64,000 bases of DNA from UBA2377 sp964429385 (GTDB lineage: Bacteria; Verrucomicrobiota; Verrucomicrobiia; Opitutales; Opitutaceae), in assembly GCA_964429385.1 (NCBI GenBank), contig CAYSBR010000006.1, positions 34,475 through 98,474 on the forward strand, written 5' to 3'. This document shows positions 42,892-51,997 of this stretch, in pieces. Below the pieces are notes generated by a model. The model had not been told where the DNA came from. It ran no database searches and saw only the letters and a list, made by a program, of their open reading frames with translations. The position numbers were made by a program, and so were the translations under genes. The stretch's first letter is position 1; each line of letters begins with the position of its first letter.

Positions 42892-44208
42892 ATGAACCTC
42901 CCCGAATCTTCTCCCAAGCCGCCCAAATGGTTCTTTCTGGCCACTGATGCGCTCTTGCTTGGCGTCGCCCTTTTCATCGCCGCCAACAGCGAGCGCCCCC
43001 TACCCCTGCACGCCACACTGGCCATCGTCGGCTGCGTTCTCACCGGCGCGCTCATCACCTCCGCCGCCTTCATCGCCGACTATGCCCGTCGGCAGGAAGA
43101 TGGCCTTGATGAGCGGCAAAACGCCCTCGAAACCCTCTCCCGCACGGTCGCAACCTCCGCCGAACAAATCGGCATCGCGATCAGCGGTCTGAGCGAAGTC
43201 ACCGACCTCGCGCACAAGCAGCTCAAACAGGCCGAACAACTGCCGCAGAAACTGCAGGAAAAGATCAACGATTTCACCCGTCAGCTCAACGAGGCCGCCG
43301 TCACCGAAAACGAAATGCTGCAGCAGGAAATCAACACCCTGCGCACCGCCGAGGCCGAGAAGCTGGAAACGACCATCGAAAAAATCGCCAAGGCCACCGC
43401 CGAGCTGGCCAAGCTGGAATCCGCCGCCGCCAAACACCTCGCCGCGACCACCGCCGCTTTGTCCGCAATCCCCGATCTGCTGACCAAAGCCCGCAGTGAA
43501 GCCGAACAATCCCTGCTCGCCGCCCAGGCGTCCTCCCTCAAGGCGATTGAAACCAGATTCAGCGACCTGACCCGCAAACCCACGCCCACCCCGGTCGAAG
43601 CACCGGCGGGCCCGGTGAGTGATACCCTGCCCGTCGCCCTCCCGGTCGAAACAGAACCCGAACTCCCCACTCCAGCCGAAGCAGTAGAGGTACCCGTAGC
43701 CGCAGTCGCCTCCACTCCGGCCGACGAGTTTCCCGCCCCATCCGCAGAGACATCTGTGGCCGAAGATCCTGCGCCGAAAAAAGTCCGTGCGCCCCGCAAG
43801 GCAAAAGCCGACCATGAAGAACCGGTCGTCGCCGCGGACCCCAAGCCCGATACTCCGACCACACCTCCTGAGCCGCAGGACGAGTTCACCTTGGTGTCAC
43901 CCGACCAGCCTGAACCCGAGAACAGGATTTCAAGCCACGCCTCCGGCGATGGCGCCACGCGCCTGTCCGTGACCGCTTACATCGGCATCGGCAACCGCCT
44001 CTTCATCCGCGGGGAGGGCCCCGGACTGAGTCCCGAAAAAGGCCTGCCGCTGCAGTTCATCTCCATCGGCAAATGGCGCTGGGAAACCTCCGCCGCCACC
44101 GGGCCCGTTCGCGTCCGACTCTATAAAAACGACGAAACCGAATGCGGCGCCCTGGGTGAGATCACGCTTGAGACCGGTCGCGAGACCGAGGTCACGGCGA
44201 ACTTTTAA
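42892..44208 (+). CDS. Membrane-anchored coiled-coil protein with C-terminal domain
   Basis: The 438-residue protein has two N-terminal helices (about 13-33 and 41-63), then a long coiled coil (about 70-225: EQIGIAISGLSEVTDLAHKQLKQAEQLPQKLQEKINDFTRQLNEAA and on), a Pro/Ala/Glu-rich unstructured linker (about 230-345), and a compact C-terminal domain, LSVTAYIGIGNRLFIRGEGPGLSPEKGLPLQFISIGKWRWET. That last part resembles a small carbohydrate-binding or immunoglobulin-like domain. The architecture recalls methyl-accepting or envelope-spanning proteins, but no signalling motif is seen. It is a lone gene and convergent with the lipid operon. Confidence 0.75.
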   Translation: MNLPESSPKPPKWFFLATDALLLGVALFIAANSERPLPLHATLAIVGCVLTGALITSAAFIADYARRQEDGLDERQNALETLSRTVATSAEQIGIAISGLSEVTDLAHKQLKQAEQLPQKLQEKINDFTRQLNEAAVTENEMLQQEINTLRTAEAEKLETTIEKIAKATAELAKLESAAAKHLAATTAALSAIPDLLTKARSEAEQSLLAAQASSLKAIETRFSDLTRKPTPTPVEAPAGPVSDTLPVALPVETEPELPTPAEAVEVPVAAVASTPADEFPAPSAETSVAEDPAPKKVRAPRKAKADHEEPVVAADPKPDTPTTPPEPQDEFTLVSPDQPEPENRISSHASGDGATRLSVTAYIGIGNRLFIRGEGPGLSPEKGLPLQFISIGKWRWETSAATGPVRVRLYKNDETECGALGEITLETGRETEVTANF

Positions 44209-44214
44209 AGCACC

Positions 44215-45435
44215 CTAAAACGGCGAACGTGAACCCGAGGTCGGCGGAAAGGGCCGGCGCACAAGCTTCACCCCGGCCACCTCGTTCGCGAGGTCCACGA
44301 GCTCATCAATGAGGATCGTGGGGTCTTCCTCATAACGCAGCGCCAGAAAGCCCTTCTTTGCCCGGGCGTAAGCCGCGGGATCGGCCAGCCAGCCCTCGAT
44401 GATCGCGGCAAACTGCGCAGCCGATTCGATCTTCTGGGAGTTGGCGCCGTTGCGGAAGAATTTCCAGGTCAGCTCCTCCTGCGGCATGATGCCGCCAAAA
44501 GCGTTGAAAATAATCGGGCACCGGAAATGCAGTGCCTTGGCACAGGTGGTGGTCCCGCCACGGGTCACGATCACATCGCTCACCTGCAGCAACAGATGCA
44601 CGATTTCTGAATAGCCTTCGATGTAGCAGTTGAACTCGGGGTGATTGGCCCGCCAGTGGACGAGCTCGTTATAGGCCTCCTTGTTCTGGCCGCAGATCAC
44701 CACGGCCTGGCAGCGGTCGGGATGCCGGGCCAGAATCGGCAGCAGGTCGAAGTGATTATGCGCGCCATTGGCGCCTGTCGCCAGAAACACCGTGAAAAGA
44801 TCGGGCCGCAGGCCGAGGCGCTGCACGCGAAACGCCGGGCACTCCGCCGCCGAGATCACCTCCAGATGCGCGCGAGGCTGCATGAGGTAGCCGCGCACCC
44901 GGGCACGCTCGGCCGGCACCCCCTTCTTCACCGCGTAGTCACGCGCCGTCGCCGTGCGCGAAAAATACCGGTCCACACTCGGCTCGATCCAGTTGCGCGA
45001 ATACCCCCAGCCACCGGAAAATTCCCCGCAATAGGTGGCGCAGCGCACCTGATCCCCGCCCAGCAGCTTGCGCGCCCGCTGGAAGTAACCGCGGTTCAGA
45101 CAATCATGCACACTGAAGACGAGATGGGGCCGGTATTCGGCGAGGACCTTCAGGTAATACGCGCCGCCGAGGGTGACCTTGCGGGCATTGATGAAGCTGA
45201 GCCCCTCCACCAGCGTGAAGAACACCGTATGCATCCAAGGAGCCCCCTTCTGGATGCGGTTGTAAAGGTTCACTCCGATGCGGTTGATGACGGAGGATTT
45301 CTCCAGCATCTGCTCGATGCGCACATCCACCTCATGGCGGTAGCGCTGGAAGCACCACTCGGCAAACGCCGCGGCCCGGGCATCGTGACCGCCGCCGGTG
45401 CTGGAGGTAAGGACAAGGATGCGAACCTTGGACAT
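44215..45435 (-). CDS. GT28 glycosyltransferase (MGDG synthase-like)
   Basis: The 406-residue protein begins VRILVLTSSTGGGHDARAAAFAEW, the N-terminal glycine-rich motif of MGDG synthase/UgtP-type GT28 enzymes, and has the nucleotide-sugar site VIVTRGGTTTCAKALHFRCPIIFNAFGGIMPQEE near residue 305. Such enzymes transfer galactose or glucose to diacylglycerol at the cytoplasmic membrane face. It is the last gene of the lipid operon, 2 bases after the SDR, which suggests that the product of the operon's acyl chain machinery becomes glycosylated. A UDP-sugar donor is expected from the family; the acceptor is unknown. Confidence 0.88.
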   Translation of the reverse strand: MSKVRILVLTSSTGGGHDARAAAFAEWCFQRYRHEVDVRIEQMLEKSSVINRIGVNLYNRIQKGAPWMHTVFFTLVEGLSFINARKVTLGGAYYLKVLAEYRPHLVFSVHDCLNRGYFQRARKLLGGDQVRCATYCGEFSGGWGYSRNWIEPSVDRYFSRTATARDYAVKKGVPAERARVRGYLMQPRAHLEVISAAECPAFRVQRLGLRPDLFTVFLATGANGAHNHFDLLPILARHPDRCQAVVICGQNKEAYNELVHWRANHPEFNCYIEGYSEIVHLLLQVSDVIVTRGGTTTCAKALHFRCPIIFNAFGGIMPQEELTWKFFRNGANSQKIESAAQFAAIIEGWLADPAAYARAKKGFLALRYEEDPTILIDELVDLANEVAGVKLVRRPFPPTSGSRSPF

Positions 45436-45437
45436 GG

Positions 45438-46265
45438 TCAGAGATCGAAATAGCGAGCCTGCACCCGCCGCTTGAGGGCGAGCGAGCCAAACCGCGCGAG
45501 AAACGGCGCCACCAACGACTGGAACACCCGGCCGCAGCGCACCGTGCCACTGCGGCGGCGCAACAAGGCGCCACGCAAGGCCCGCGCCGCATGCTCCGGT
45601 GGCGGGCCCGAACGCATCATGCGCTCAAAGGCCGCCCAGGCCCGGGCCATTCGCGGGGTGATTGTCTGCGCCGGCCGCTGCAGCGCGCTTTCAAAGTCGG
45701 TGCGATAATCTCCCGGCCGCACATCGAGGATCACCACGCCGGTCCCGGCACATTCCACCATCAGACTTTCGCTGAGCGCGCTCAATCCGGCCTTCGCCAT
45801 GTTGTAGGCGCTCTGAAAAGGCAGCGGAAACTCCGCCGCCAACGACGAGAGGTTGACCAAGGCCCCGCGCTTGCGTTCCCGCATTCCAGCCAGGGCCGCC
45901 TGCGCCAGCTGCGCCGTGTTGAGCAGCATCACACCGAGTTGCTCGCGCCAGATGGAAAAATCCGTGGCCAAAAAATCGCCAAAGGCGCCCTGCCCCGCAT
46001 TATTGATGACGAGGTCAAACCCGCCGGCCGCCCCCTCGGCCTGCCGAAAAGCGGCGACCGCCCCGTCGCCATCCTTGAGGTCAAGGACCACCGCGGAGAA
46101 CCCCTCGCGTCCGGCCAGCGCCGAAAGCCGTGCCGCCGACCTTGCCGTACCCCACACCTTCACGCCTTCGGCCAGCAACATCCCGGCAAAGGCGCGTCCC
46201 AAACCTGTGCTCGCCCCAGTGATAAACGCGGTGCGGTAGTAGGCGGAGAGGGATGAGACAGACAT
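45438..46265 (-). CDS. SDR oxidoreductase, probable ketoacyl reductase of the lipid operon
   Basis: The 275-residue protein has TGASTGLGRAFA (cofactor loop), VINNAGQGAFG, LVNLSSLAAEF (Ser), and YNMAKAG (Tyr/Lys). A C-terminal segment beyond residue 225 (LRRRSGTVRCGRVFQSLVAPFLARF) is basic and amphipathic and may touch the membrane. Its start overlaps the ketosynthase stop by one base (TGATG). Within an operon that has an ACP-dehydratase fusion and a ketosynthase, 3-ketoacyl-ACP reduction is the simplest role, but it resembles generic SDRs more than FabG. Confidence 0.85.
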   Translation of the reverse strand: MSVSSLSAYYRTAFITGASTGLGRAFAGMLLAEGVKVWGTARSAARLSALAGREGFSAVVLDLKDGDGAVAAFRQAEGAAGGFDLVINNAGQGAFGDFLATDFSIWREQLGVMLLNTAQLAQAALAGMRERKRGALVNLSSLAAEFPLPFQSAYNMAKAGLSALSESLMVECAGTGVVILDVRPGDYRTDFESALQRPAQTITPRMARAWAAFERMMRSGPPPEHAARALRGALLRRRSGTVRCGRVFQSLVAPFLARFGSLALKRRVQARYFDL

Positions 46266-47527
46266 CAGGTGGCCCGCTTGAAGACGAGCGATACGTTGGC
46301 TCCGCCAAAACCACTGCTGTTGTTCACCGCCACGGCCGGCGCCTGGTCGGAGGAAGCCCGGAGGATGTTAAGCCCCTCACATTCCGGATCCAGCTGGCTG
46401 ATGTGCGCGGAGCCCGGCATGAAACCCTCCCGCAGGGCCAGGGCGCAAAAACCGCTTTCCATGGCCCCCGCCAACGATAACCCGTGCCCGGTCAGCGCCT
46501 TGGTGCTGCTGATCGCCGGCCGGGCGTTTTCCGCGGCAAACACGGCCTTGAGCGCACGGGCTTCGGACACATCGCCAATCAGCGTGGATGTGGCATGGGC
46601 ATTGACGTAATCCACCTCGCCGGGCGCAACGCGGGCGGATTGCAAAGCCAGTTTGAGCGCAGCGGAAGAGCCACAGCCATCCGGATGGGAAATCGCCACA
46701 TTGTAGCCATCGGAGGCCTGCCCCCAGCCAAGAACCTCAGCGTAAGGCTGCACCCCGCGCCTGATGACCTCATCCTCCGTCTCCAACACCAGCACCGCTC
46801 CGCCACCGGTGCCGACAAACCCGTCGCGGGCAGCATCAAAAGGACGCGAGGCCAGGGCCGGGTCCGACTGCAATGACAGCGTGCGCATGCCCGCAAAGGG
46901 CAGGATGCTGTCCACGTTGCCATCCTCGGCGCCCACCACGAACATCCGCTTCTGCCGGCCCAGCACCAAGTCATCGTAGGCATAGCCCAGCGCATGGGCC
47001 GAGGAAGCACAGGCGGAGGAAAACCCGCAGGACGAGCCAAGGATGCGAAAGGCGGCAACCAGATTGAAGTTCAACGTGCCCACAATGGAGGCCACGATGC
47101 CCAAAGGGGAACAGCGCATGACGCCAAACTTCTGCAGGCGGGCATGGTGGTGATGCGTAAGAAACGGCGACCCTCCCGAAGCCGCATAGAGCCCGGTCTG
47201 CGGGTTGGAGATATCCGCCCCCTCAAGCTTGGCGTCCGCGACCGCCTGCAGCATCGCGCAGTGGGCGTAGAGCCCGTTGGGCGCCATTGAGCGCAACAAG
47301 TCGCGCTTGACCTGATAGCGGGACGGAAAGGTCCAGTCCTCCTGATCGGTGGAGTCCGTACTGAAATCCTTGATCGTTCCCACCACCTTGCAGGGGACAT
47401 CCTCCCGCTGAAACGGGGGATAAAGCTCGAACCCATGCCGCAACTGGCGCAGGCTCGCGGCCACCGCGGCGGCGTCATTGCCGATACTGGTGACAAAACC
47501 TAGGCCGGTGATGAAAACTCTGGGCAT
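46265..47527 (-). CDS. Beta-ketoacyl-ACP synthase (FabF/KAS II-like)
   Basis: From the ATG at 47527 the protein is 420 residues. It carries the thiolase-fold residues of elongating ketosynthases: Cys in SSACASSAHALG, His in VNAHATSTLIGD, and His in ALTGHGLSLAGAME; the glycine-rich end is NNSSGFGGANVSLVF. HATST replaces the usual HGTST. The enzyme condenses an acyl thioester with malonyl-ACP. It sits between the ACP-dehydratase fusion and the SDR. The difference from housekeeping FabF (motif changes, lone copy in a specialised operon) points to a dedicated lipid or polyene rather than bulk fatty acid synthesis. Confidence 0.9.
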   Translation of the reverse strand: MPRVFITGLGFVTSIGNDAAAVAASLRQLRHGFELYPPFQREDVPCKVVGTIKDFSTDSTDQEDWTFPSRYQVKRDLLRSMAPNGLYAHCAMLQAVADAKLEGADISNPQTGLYAASGGSPFLTHHHHARLQKFGVMRCSPLGIVASIVGTLNFNLVAAFRILGSSCGFSSACASSAHALGYAYDDLVLGRQKRMFVVGAEDGNVDSILPFAGMRTLSLQSDPALASRPFDAARDGFVGTGGGAVLVLETEDEVIRRGVQPYAEVLGWGQASDGYNVAISHPDGCGSSAALKLALQSARVAPGEVDYVNAHATSTLIGDVSEARALKAVFAAENARPAISSTKALTGHGLSLAGAMESGFCALALREGFMPGSAHISQLDPECEGLNILRASSDQAPAVAVNNSSGFGGANVSLVFKRAT

Positions 47528-47684
47528 GTGGTGAAGCAGGCGTGAGAAAGGAAAGACCTTGGCAGGATGAGCGGGTTTCCGAAACGGGCAAGTTTTCCAC
47601 TCCCAACGAAGGAATTCCCCAGGCAAGGGTCAACGCGGGAGACCTACGCAAAGATGCGCAGCCCGCGCCGATCGCCCGCCAGCT

Positions 47685-48668
47685 TCAGGTCCCTGTCGCC
47701 ACCCGCAACGGCGGCGAGTCGGGCGTTGCCCCATTGGCGCCGACAGGCGATTGCGCCACTTCCGCGGGGGCCGGAACTGGCTGCGCGGGCGCCTCGGAAA
47801 ACCCGAAGGTCAGCGTGATTTCCTCGGCGATGACCGCCTTTTCCTGACCGACGCGGATAGCACCCTCAAACGTAGCCAGCGGCATTTTCATGCGCTTCGG
47901 CTTGATGGAAAGGGTGAGAATGTCGCCGGGTTTGCACACGCGATGGGCGCGCACGCCCTCGCAACCGGTGAAGAAAATCATCTGCGAGTTGACCACCTTG
48001 CCGGGTTCGGGCGTGAGGCCTTCGAGCAAGTAAAGCACCGCCAGCTGGCCGAGTGCCTCCAGCATGATGGAGGCGGGCATCACCGGATTGTCCTTGAAAT
48101 GCCCCTGCAGGAAAAATTCCTGACCCGTGATCTTGTATTTGGCGTTGGCTCCACTGGAGCTCACCGAGGCCTCGTTCAGGAACAGGAAGGGAGGCTGGAT
48201 CGGCATGACCGCCCCAATCTGCTCGATCGGCAGGAATTTGGTCGGTTTCGGCAACGGCAGGCCGCGCACCTTGCAATCAATGAAGGTCTTCACATCGCCG
48301 ACGGTGCGCAAGTTGCGCAACTCATCGTTGTTGATGGACATCTGCAGCACATCCTCCACGAGGATCACGATTTCCATCATCGTGAGCGAATCGACACCCA
48401 GGTCTTCGATCAGCCGCAGGTCATCATCCGCATCCTTCAATTTGACCCGCAGATCCGGCTCAACAAACCGCTCGATGACCCCGATGACCACCGCCGGCAG
48501 ATGCTCAGGATTGCCGGTTTTACGAAACTGGATCGCGGCTTCAAAGGTGGAGGGTGAACAGCGCTTCAAAGCTTCGCGCAGAGCTGTTTCCTCTTCAGGC
48601 GTAACCGGTTTTACAACAAAGGGAAATGGACGGTTACTCCCTTGGCTGGTATGAGCTGCTTCAGACAT
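47685..48668 (-). CDS. Acyl carrier protein fused to FabA/FabZ-like dehydratase
   Basis: From the ATG at 48668 the protein is 327 residues. Residues about 60-128 form an acyl carrier domain with the phosphopantetheine attachment Ser94 in LGVDSLTMMEIVILVEDVL. Residues about 145-290 form a hot-dog fold: PPFLFLNEASVS, then QGHFKDNPVMPASIMLEALGQ with His190 and Glu204, the catalytic pair of FabZ/FabA at the normal 14-residue distance. FabZ usually has HFPGxPxMPG; here it is HFKDNPVMPA. A Pro/Ala-rich tail follows. It is first in the operon and covers carrier and dehydration in one chain. Confidence 0.9.
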   Translation of the reverse strand: MSEAAHTSQGSNRPFPFVVKPVTPEEETALREALKRCSPSTFEAAIQFRKTGNPEHLPAVVIGVIERFVEPDLRVKLKDADDDLRLIEDLGVDSLTMMEIVILVEDVLQMSINNDELRNLRTVGDVKTFIDCKVRGLPLPKPTKFLPIEQIGAVMPIQPPFLFLNEASVSSSGANAKYKITGQEFFLQGHFKDNPVMPASIMLEALGQLAVLYLLEGLTPEPGKVVNSQMIFFTGCEGVRAHRVCKPGDILTLSIKPKRMKMPLATFEGAIRVGQEKAVIAEEITLTFGFSEAPAQPVPAPAEVAQSPVGANGATPDSPPLRVATGT

Positions 48669-48874
48669 TGTCGTTTCTTGTATGTTAGGGGGGCTGGGGA
48701 TGTAAATCCATTTCTTGGAAGGCCCTGGAGGGCTCATTCGCATGGTCCCGCAGGAACCGGCCGGGTTCCTTGCCCGATTAAAATGAGCAACTTGCGCGTC
48801 CACACACTTGCCAGCCCTGACCACTGGTTCAATTTAACCACCGGTCGCTTCGCCCGTTTCCCGTCGGCTCGTTC

Positions 48875-50023
48875 ATGAGCACTCCTTCCCTCTACATTCT
48901 CACGCATGAATTCCACCCGCACCGGGGCGGAATCGCGACCTTTACCGAAGAAATGGCGCGGGCTGCCGCGGGCGATGGACATCAGGTTGAAGTCTGGGCG
49001 CAAGCCGCGCCGGCGGTCAGGCAAGAGCCAGCCTGGCCCTTCCGCCTCCGCCGGCTTCGGCTCAAAGGCACTCATGACTTGAGCTGCCTGATCCACCTCG
49101 GTCGGGCATTCATCCAGCATCGGCGGTCGTTACGCGCAGCCACGGTCTATCTCCCCGAACCCGGGCCGATGCTCGTGCTGATGTACCTGCAGTTCTTCAA
49201 GAGCCTCCGCCCAAAGCGACTGATACTCACTTTCCATGGGTCGGAGATCCTCCGGTTTCATCGCAATCCGCTGACACGCTGCCTCACCCGCCGCCTGATC
49301 GACCGAGCCGACCGGGTCAGCACCCTGACCCAGTACACCCGGGATCTTTTGTGCGCGCGCTTTCCAGAAGCCGCGAACAAAGCCTGTCTCACCCCCGGGG
49401 CGCTGCGGGCAGAATTCATCCAAGGACTTTCCTCCGCGCCACGCTCCACCAGTGACCCCAGCCGGATTATCATCCTGACCGTCGGCCGCCTACATCCTCG
49501 CAAAGGCCAGTTGCAAACCCTGCGGGCCCTGCAGGCCCTGCCCGCCGCATTGCACCCTCGGATCGAATACCACCTCGCGGGCACGGGGGGCAAAGGCAAC
49601 TACGAGGCAACCCTGCGCACCGCCGCCCGCCAAGTCGGCTTTCCCGTCGTTTTCCACGGCCCCATACCGGATAACGAGTTGGGCGCGCTCTACGATCAGG
49701 CCCACATCTTTGCGCTGACCAGTGTGCCGCATGGCCCGAGCGTGGAAGGGTTTGGCTTGGTTTATCTGGAAGCCTCCGCCCATGGTCTGCCCGTGGTCGC
49801 CCATGCCATCGGCGGCGTCAGCGAAGCGGTGGCCGACGGAGAGACGGGGTTGCTCCTCCCTCCGGACGATCCGGCCGCGCTCACCACCGCGTTTGCCCGG
49901 CTCATCACCAACCCGGCGCTGCGCCACCAGTTGGGCACAGCCGGCCGCGCTTGGGCGGGGCGTAATTGCTGGCCACAATCCGCCCGCATGCTTTTCGATG
50001 AGCCCGCACCCGCCGATTCATGA
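48875..50023 (+). CDS. GT4 family glycosyltransferase
   Basis: The 382-residue GT-B protein starts LYILTHEFHPHRGGIATFTEEMARAAAGDGHQVEVW and has the GT4 donor-site pattern ILTVGRLHPRKGQLQTLRAL and SVEGFGLVYLEASAHGLPVVAHAIGGVSEAV (E-x7-E). It probably adds a sugar to a lipid or nascent glycan in the cytoplasm. It is divergent from the lipid operon and overlaps the next gene by ATGA. It may extend the glycolipid headgroup made by the GT28 enzyme, but the promoter regions are separate. Confidence 0.9.
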   Translation: MSTPSLYILTHEFHPHRGGIATFTEEMARAAAGDGHQVEVWAQAAPAVRQEPAWPFRLRRLRLKGTHDLSCLIHLGRAFIQHRRSLRAATVYLPEPGPMLVLMYLQFFKSLRPKRLILTFHGSEILRFHRNPLTRCLTRRLIDRADRVSTLTQYTRDLLCARFPEAANKACLTPGALRAEFIQGLSSAPRSTSDPSRIIILTVGRLHPRKGQLQTLRALQALPAALHPRIEYHLAGTGGKGNYEATLRTAARQVGFPVVFHGPIPDNELGALYDQAHIFALTSVPHGPSVEGFGLVYLEASAHGLPVVAHAIGGVSEAVADGETGLLLPPDDPAALTTAFARLITNPALRHQLGTAGRAWAGRNCWPQSARMLFDEPAPADS

Positions 50024-50424
50024 TCACTTCCCGCGCGCAAGTCACCGTCCGTTACGCTGAAACCGACATGATGGGCATTGTCTATCATGCCAACTACCTG
50101 CCGTGGTTCGAGATCGGTCGCACCCAGCTGTTGCGGGAGCAAGGCGTCCCCTACCGGGAACTCGAAGCCGATGGCTACCGCCTGCCCGTGCTTGAGGCTG
50201 CGGTGAAATACCTGCGGCCTGCGCTCTATGATGACACGCTCACCGTCATCACCAAATTGCGCGAAAAGCCACTCCTGCGCATCCGGATCGAATACGAGAT
50301 TTTTCGCGGCAACGAGCTCCTCGTCACCGGCCACACCCTGCATGCCTTCATTGACCGGGAAGGCCGGCCGGTGCGCCCGCCGCCCGTTTTTACCGCGCGG
50401 ATGAACGTCTTGTTCGCACGCTGA
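50020..50424 (+). CDS. Acyl-CoA thioesterase (YbgC/4HBT family)
   Basis: The 134-residue protein is a single hot-dog domain with VRYAETDMMGIVYHANYLPWFEIGR, the 4-hydroxybenzoyl-CoA thioesterase signature including the catalytic Asp (TDMMG) and the YHANY segment. YbgC-type proteins hydrolyse short acyl-CoA or acyl-ACP thioesters and associate with the Tol-Pal envelope system or phospholipid synthesis. It overlaps the GT4 gene by four bases, so it could free acyl chains for, or police, the neighbouring lipid pathway. Confidence 0.9.
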   Translation: MITSRAQVTVRYAETDMMGIVYHANYLPWFEIGRTQLLREQGVPYRELEADGYRLPVLEAAVKYLRPALYDDTLTVITKLREKPLLRIRIEYEIFRGNELLVTGHTLHAFIDREGRPVRPPPVFTARMNVLFAR

Positions 50425-50442
50425 ACCGCAAGCGAGCCTCGC

Positions 50443-50985
50443 TCAGCCCGCCCGGGCGAACTCACCCGCCTCGCGCCGCCAGACGCGCACCACGTGGGCG
50501 ATGATGTCCCCCAACGGCCGTGAATCGGTGAGCACCACTGTGCCGGACCGTTTATAGACCGGTTCGCGCTCAGCATAAAGCGTGCGGATACGCGCCTCCG
50601 GATCCTCCACATTGAGCAGCGGCCGGTGGCGATTGCGCGAGGTGCGCTCCAGCACCGTGGCCAATGAAGCGTGCAGACAGACCACCACCCCGCGGGATCG
50701 CAGCTCCGCCAGCATCCCCGGTTGCACCACCAGCCCGCCGCCGCAGGCCACGACGGTGCGGGTCGCCGGGTGCCCCGACTGGACAAAGGCCCGCTCCAGC
50801 ACCCGGAACGCCGCCTCGCCTTCACTGGCAAAAATCTCCGGGATCGTCCTGCCTTGGGAGCGCTCGATCTCATGATCGCTGTCGAGCAATTGAAACCCAA
50901 GTCGCTGCGCCACCCCGCGGCCAATGGTGGTTTTTCCCGTGCCCATGAAGCCCACGAGGTAGAGGTTGACGTCCGCTGCATTCAT
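50443..50985 (-). CDS. aroK: Shikimate kinase
   Basis: This enzyme phosphorylates shikimate in aromatic amino acid synthesis. From the ATG at 50985 the protein is 180 residues and begins MNAADVNLYLVGFMGTGKTTIGR, with the Walker A loop at residues about 14-20. It continues with DSDHEIERSQGRTIPEIFASEGEAAFRVLE (shikimate-binding Asp-Arg-Glu pattern) and VACGGGLVV, as in AroK. It converges on the thioesterase gene. A further upstream ATG (51069) overlaps the terminator of the isomerase gene and is rejected. Confidence 0.93.
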   Translation of the reverse strand: MNAADVNLYLVGFMGTGKTTIGRGVAQRLGFQLLDSDHEIERSQGRTIPEIFASEGEAAFRVLERAFVQSGHPATRTVVACGGGLVVQPGMLAELRSRGVVVCLHASLATVLERTSRNRHRPLLNVEDPEARIRTLYAEREPVYKRSGTVVLTDSRPLGDIIAHVVRVWRREAGEFARAG

Positions 50986-51033
50986 CGCGCGGACCATAGG
51001 AACGAGCCCTTCCGGCATTTGCCAAACCTGAAA

Positions 51034-51063
51034 ACAAAAAAGCCCCGCGTGATGGCGGGGCTT
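51034..51063 (-). terminator. Terminator after the FKBP isomerase gene
   Basis: Stem AAGCCCCGC/GCGGGGCTT with a six-base loop (51040-51063), followed in the minus direction by a T run (51040-51034 complement). It lies 22 bases past the isomerase stop and ahead of aroK. Confidence 0.92.
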
Positions 51064-51084
51064 GTCCAAAGAAAATGCGCGGAC

Positions 51085-51852
51085 TCAGTTAGCCGGCGTC
51101 TCGGCCGGGGCCGGTTTGAAGTCCACCAGCTCGACTTCGAAGATGAGCGCCGCGCCCGGAGGAATTTCACCGGCACCCTCGTCACCGTAGGCAAGGTGGG
51201 CGGGGATGTAGAGTTTGATTTTGCCGCCCTTGCCGATGAGCTGCACGCCCTCGGACCAGCCGGAGATGGCCTCCGCCAGCTTGATCTCCGCCGGCTCCGT
51301 CATGCCCTCAGTCGAGTCAAACACCGAACCATCCACCAAGGTACCCGTATAATGAATGCTCACGAGGTCCTGCAGCGTGGGCTTGGCCGCCTCACCCGCC
51401 TGAACGATTTCGTAACGCAGTCCGCTGGAAAGCTCCTTCACATTGGTGTTGGACTTCAGGTTCGCGAAAAATTCGCGTGATTCGCGTTCGCTCTCCGCCT
51501 TGAGACGGTTGAATGCCGCCATTTGCCGGCCCTGGATAAATTCATCCATCGCGGGGCCGATCTTGGCCAGATCGTAGGGAGCGTCCTGACCGGAAGCCGC
51601 CTTCCCCACGCCACGCGCGAAGTGAGTGACCTGCTCAGGCGTCAACTCCAGTCCCTGGATGCCAAGCCGGGCCATGATGAACCAGCCGAAGGTCTCGACC
51701 AACTGAGCCTCCGTATAGGTTTCAACCTGGGACGTAGCCGCCGCCGGCGTGGTCTCGTTGGCGGGAACATTGAAAGTGACCCCTTGAGCGAGCAGCGCCG
51801 TGGAGGCGCCCAGGCTCAGCAGGCCGGTGGTGAACAGGGAATGGAGTTTCAT
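51085..51852 (-). CDS. FKBP-type peptidyl-prolyl isomerase (FkpA/Mip-like, exported)
   Basis: From the ATG at 51852 the protein is 255 residues with a signal peptide (MKLHSLFTTGLLSLGASTALLA). Residues about 45-135 form the helical dimerisation domain of Mip/FkpA proteins (YTEAQLVETFGWFIMARLGIQGLELTPEQ). The C-terminal FKBP domain has VSIHYTGTLVDGSVFDST, GWSEGVQLIGKGGKIKLYIPAHLAYGDEGAGEIPPGAALIFEVELVDF. It should assist folding of periplasmic proteins. The frame continues far upstream into the antisense of the next gene, which is not coding. Confidence 0.95.
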   Translation of the reverse strand: MKLHSLFTTGLLSLGASTALLAQGVTFNVPANETTPAAATSQVETYTEAQLVETFGWFIMARLGIQGLELTPEQVTHFARGVGKAASGQDAPYDLAKIGPAMDEFIQGRQMAAFNRLKAESERESREFFANLKSNTNVKELSSGLRYEIVQAGEAAKPTLQDLVSIHYTGTLVDGSVFDSTEGMTEPAEIKLAEAISGWSEGVQLIGKGGKIKLYIPAHLAYGDEGAGEIPPGAALIFEVELVDFKPAPAETPAN

Positions 51853-51997
51853 ACAAGTTGAGTTTGGGGAGGTATTGGTCATGCGGCCGATGGTTTTGTG
51901 CCGCAAAGTTTTGTGGTCTGCCAGCCGCCCCGTTTGAATGCAACTCATTACTCCCCGCTTGTCTCCCGTCCGGTTTGGGCCACCTTCGCCTTTCCTT

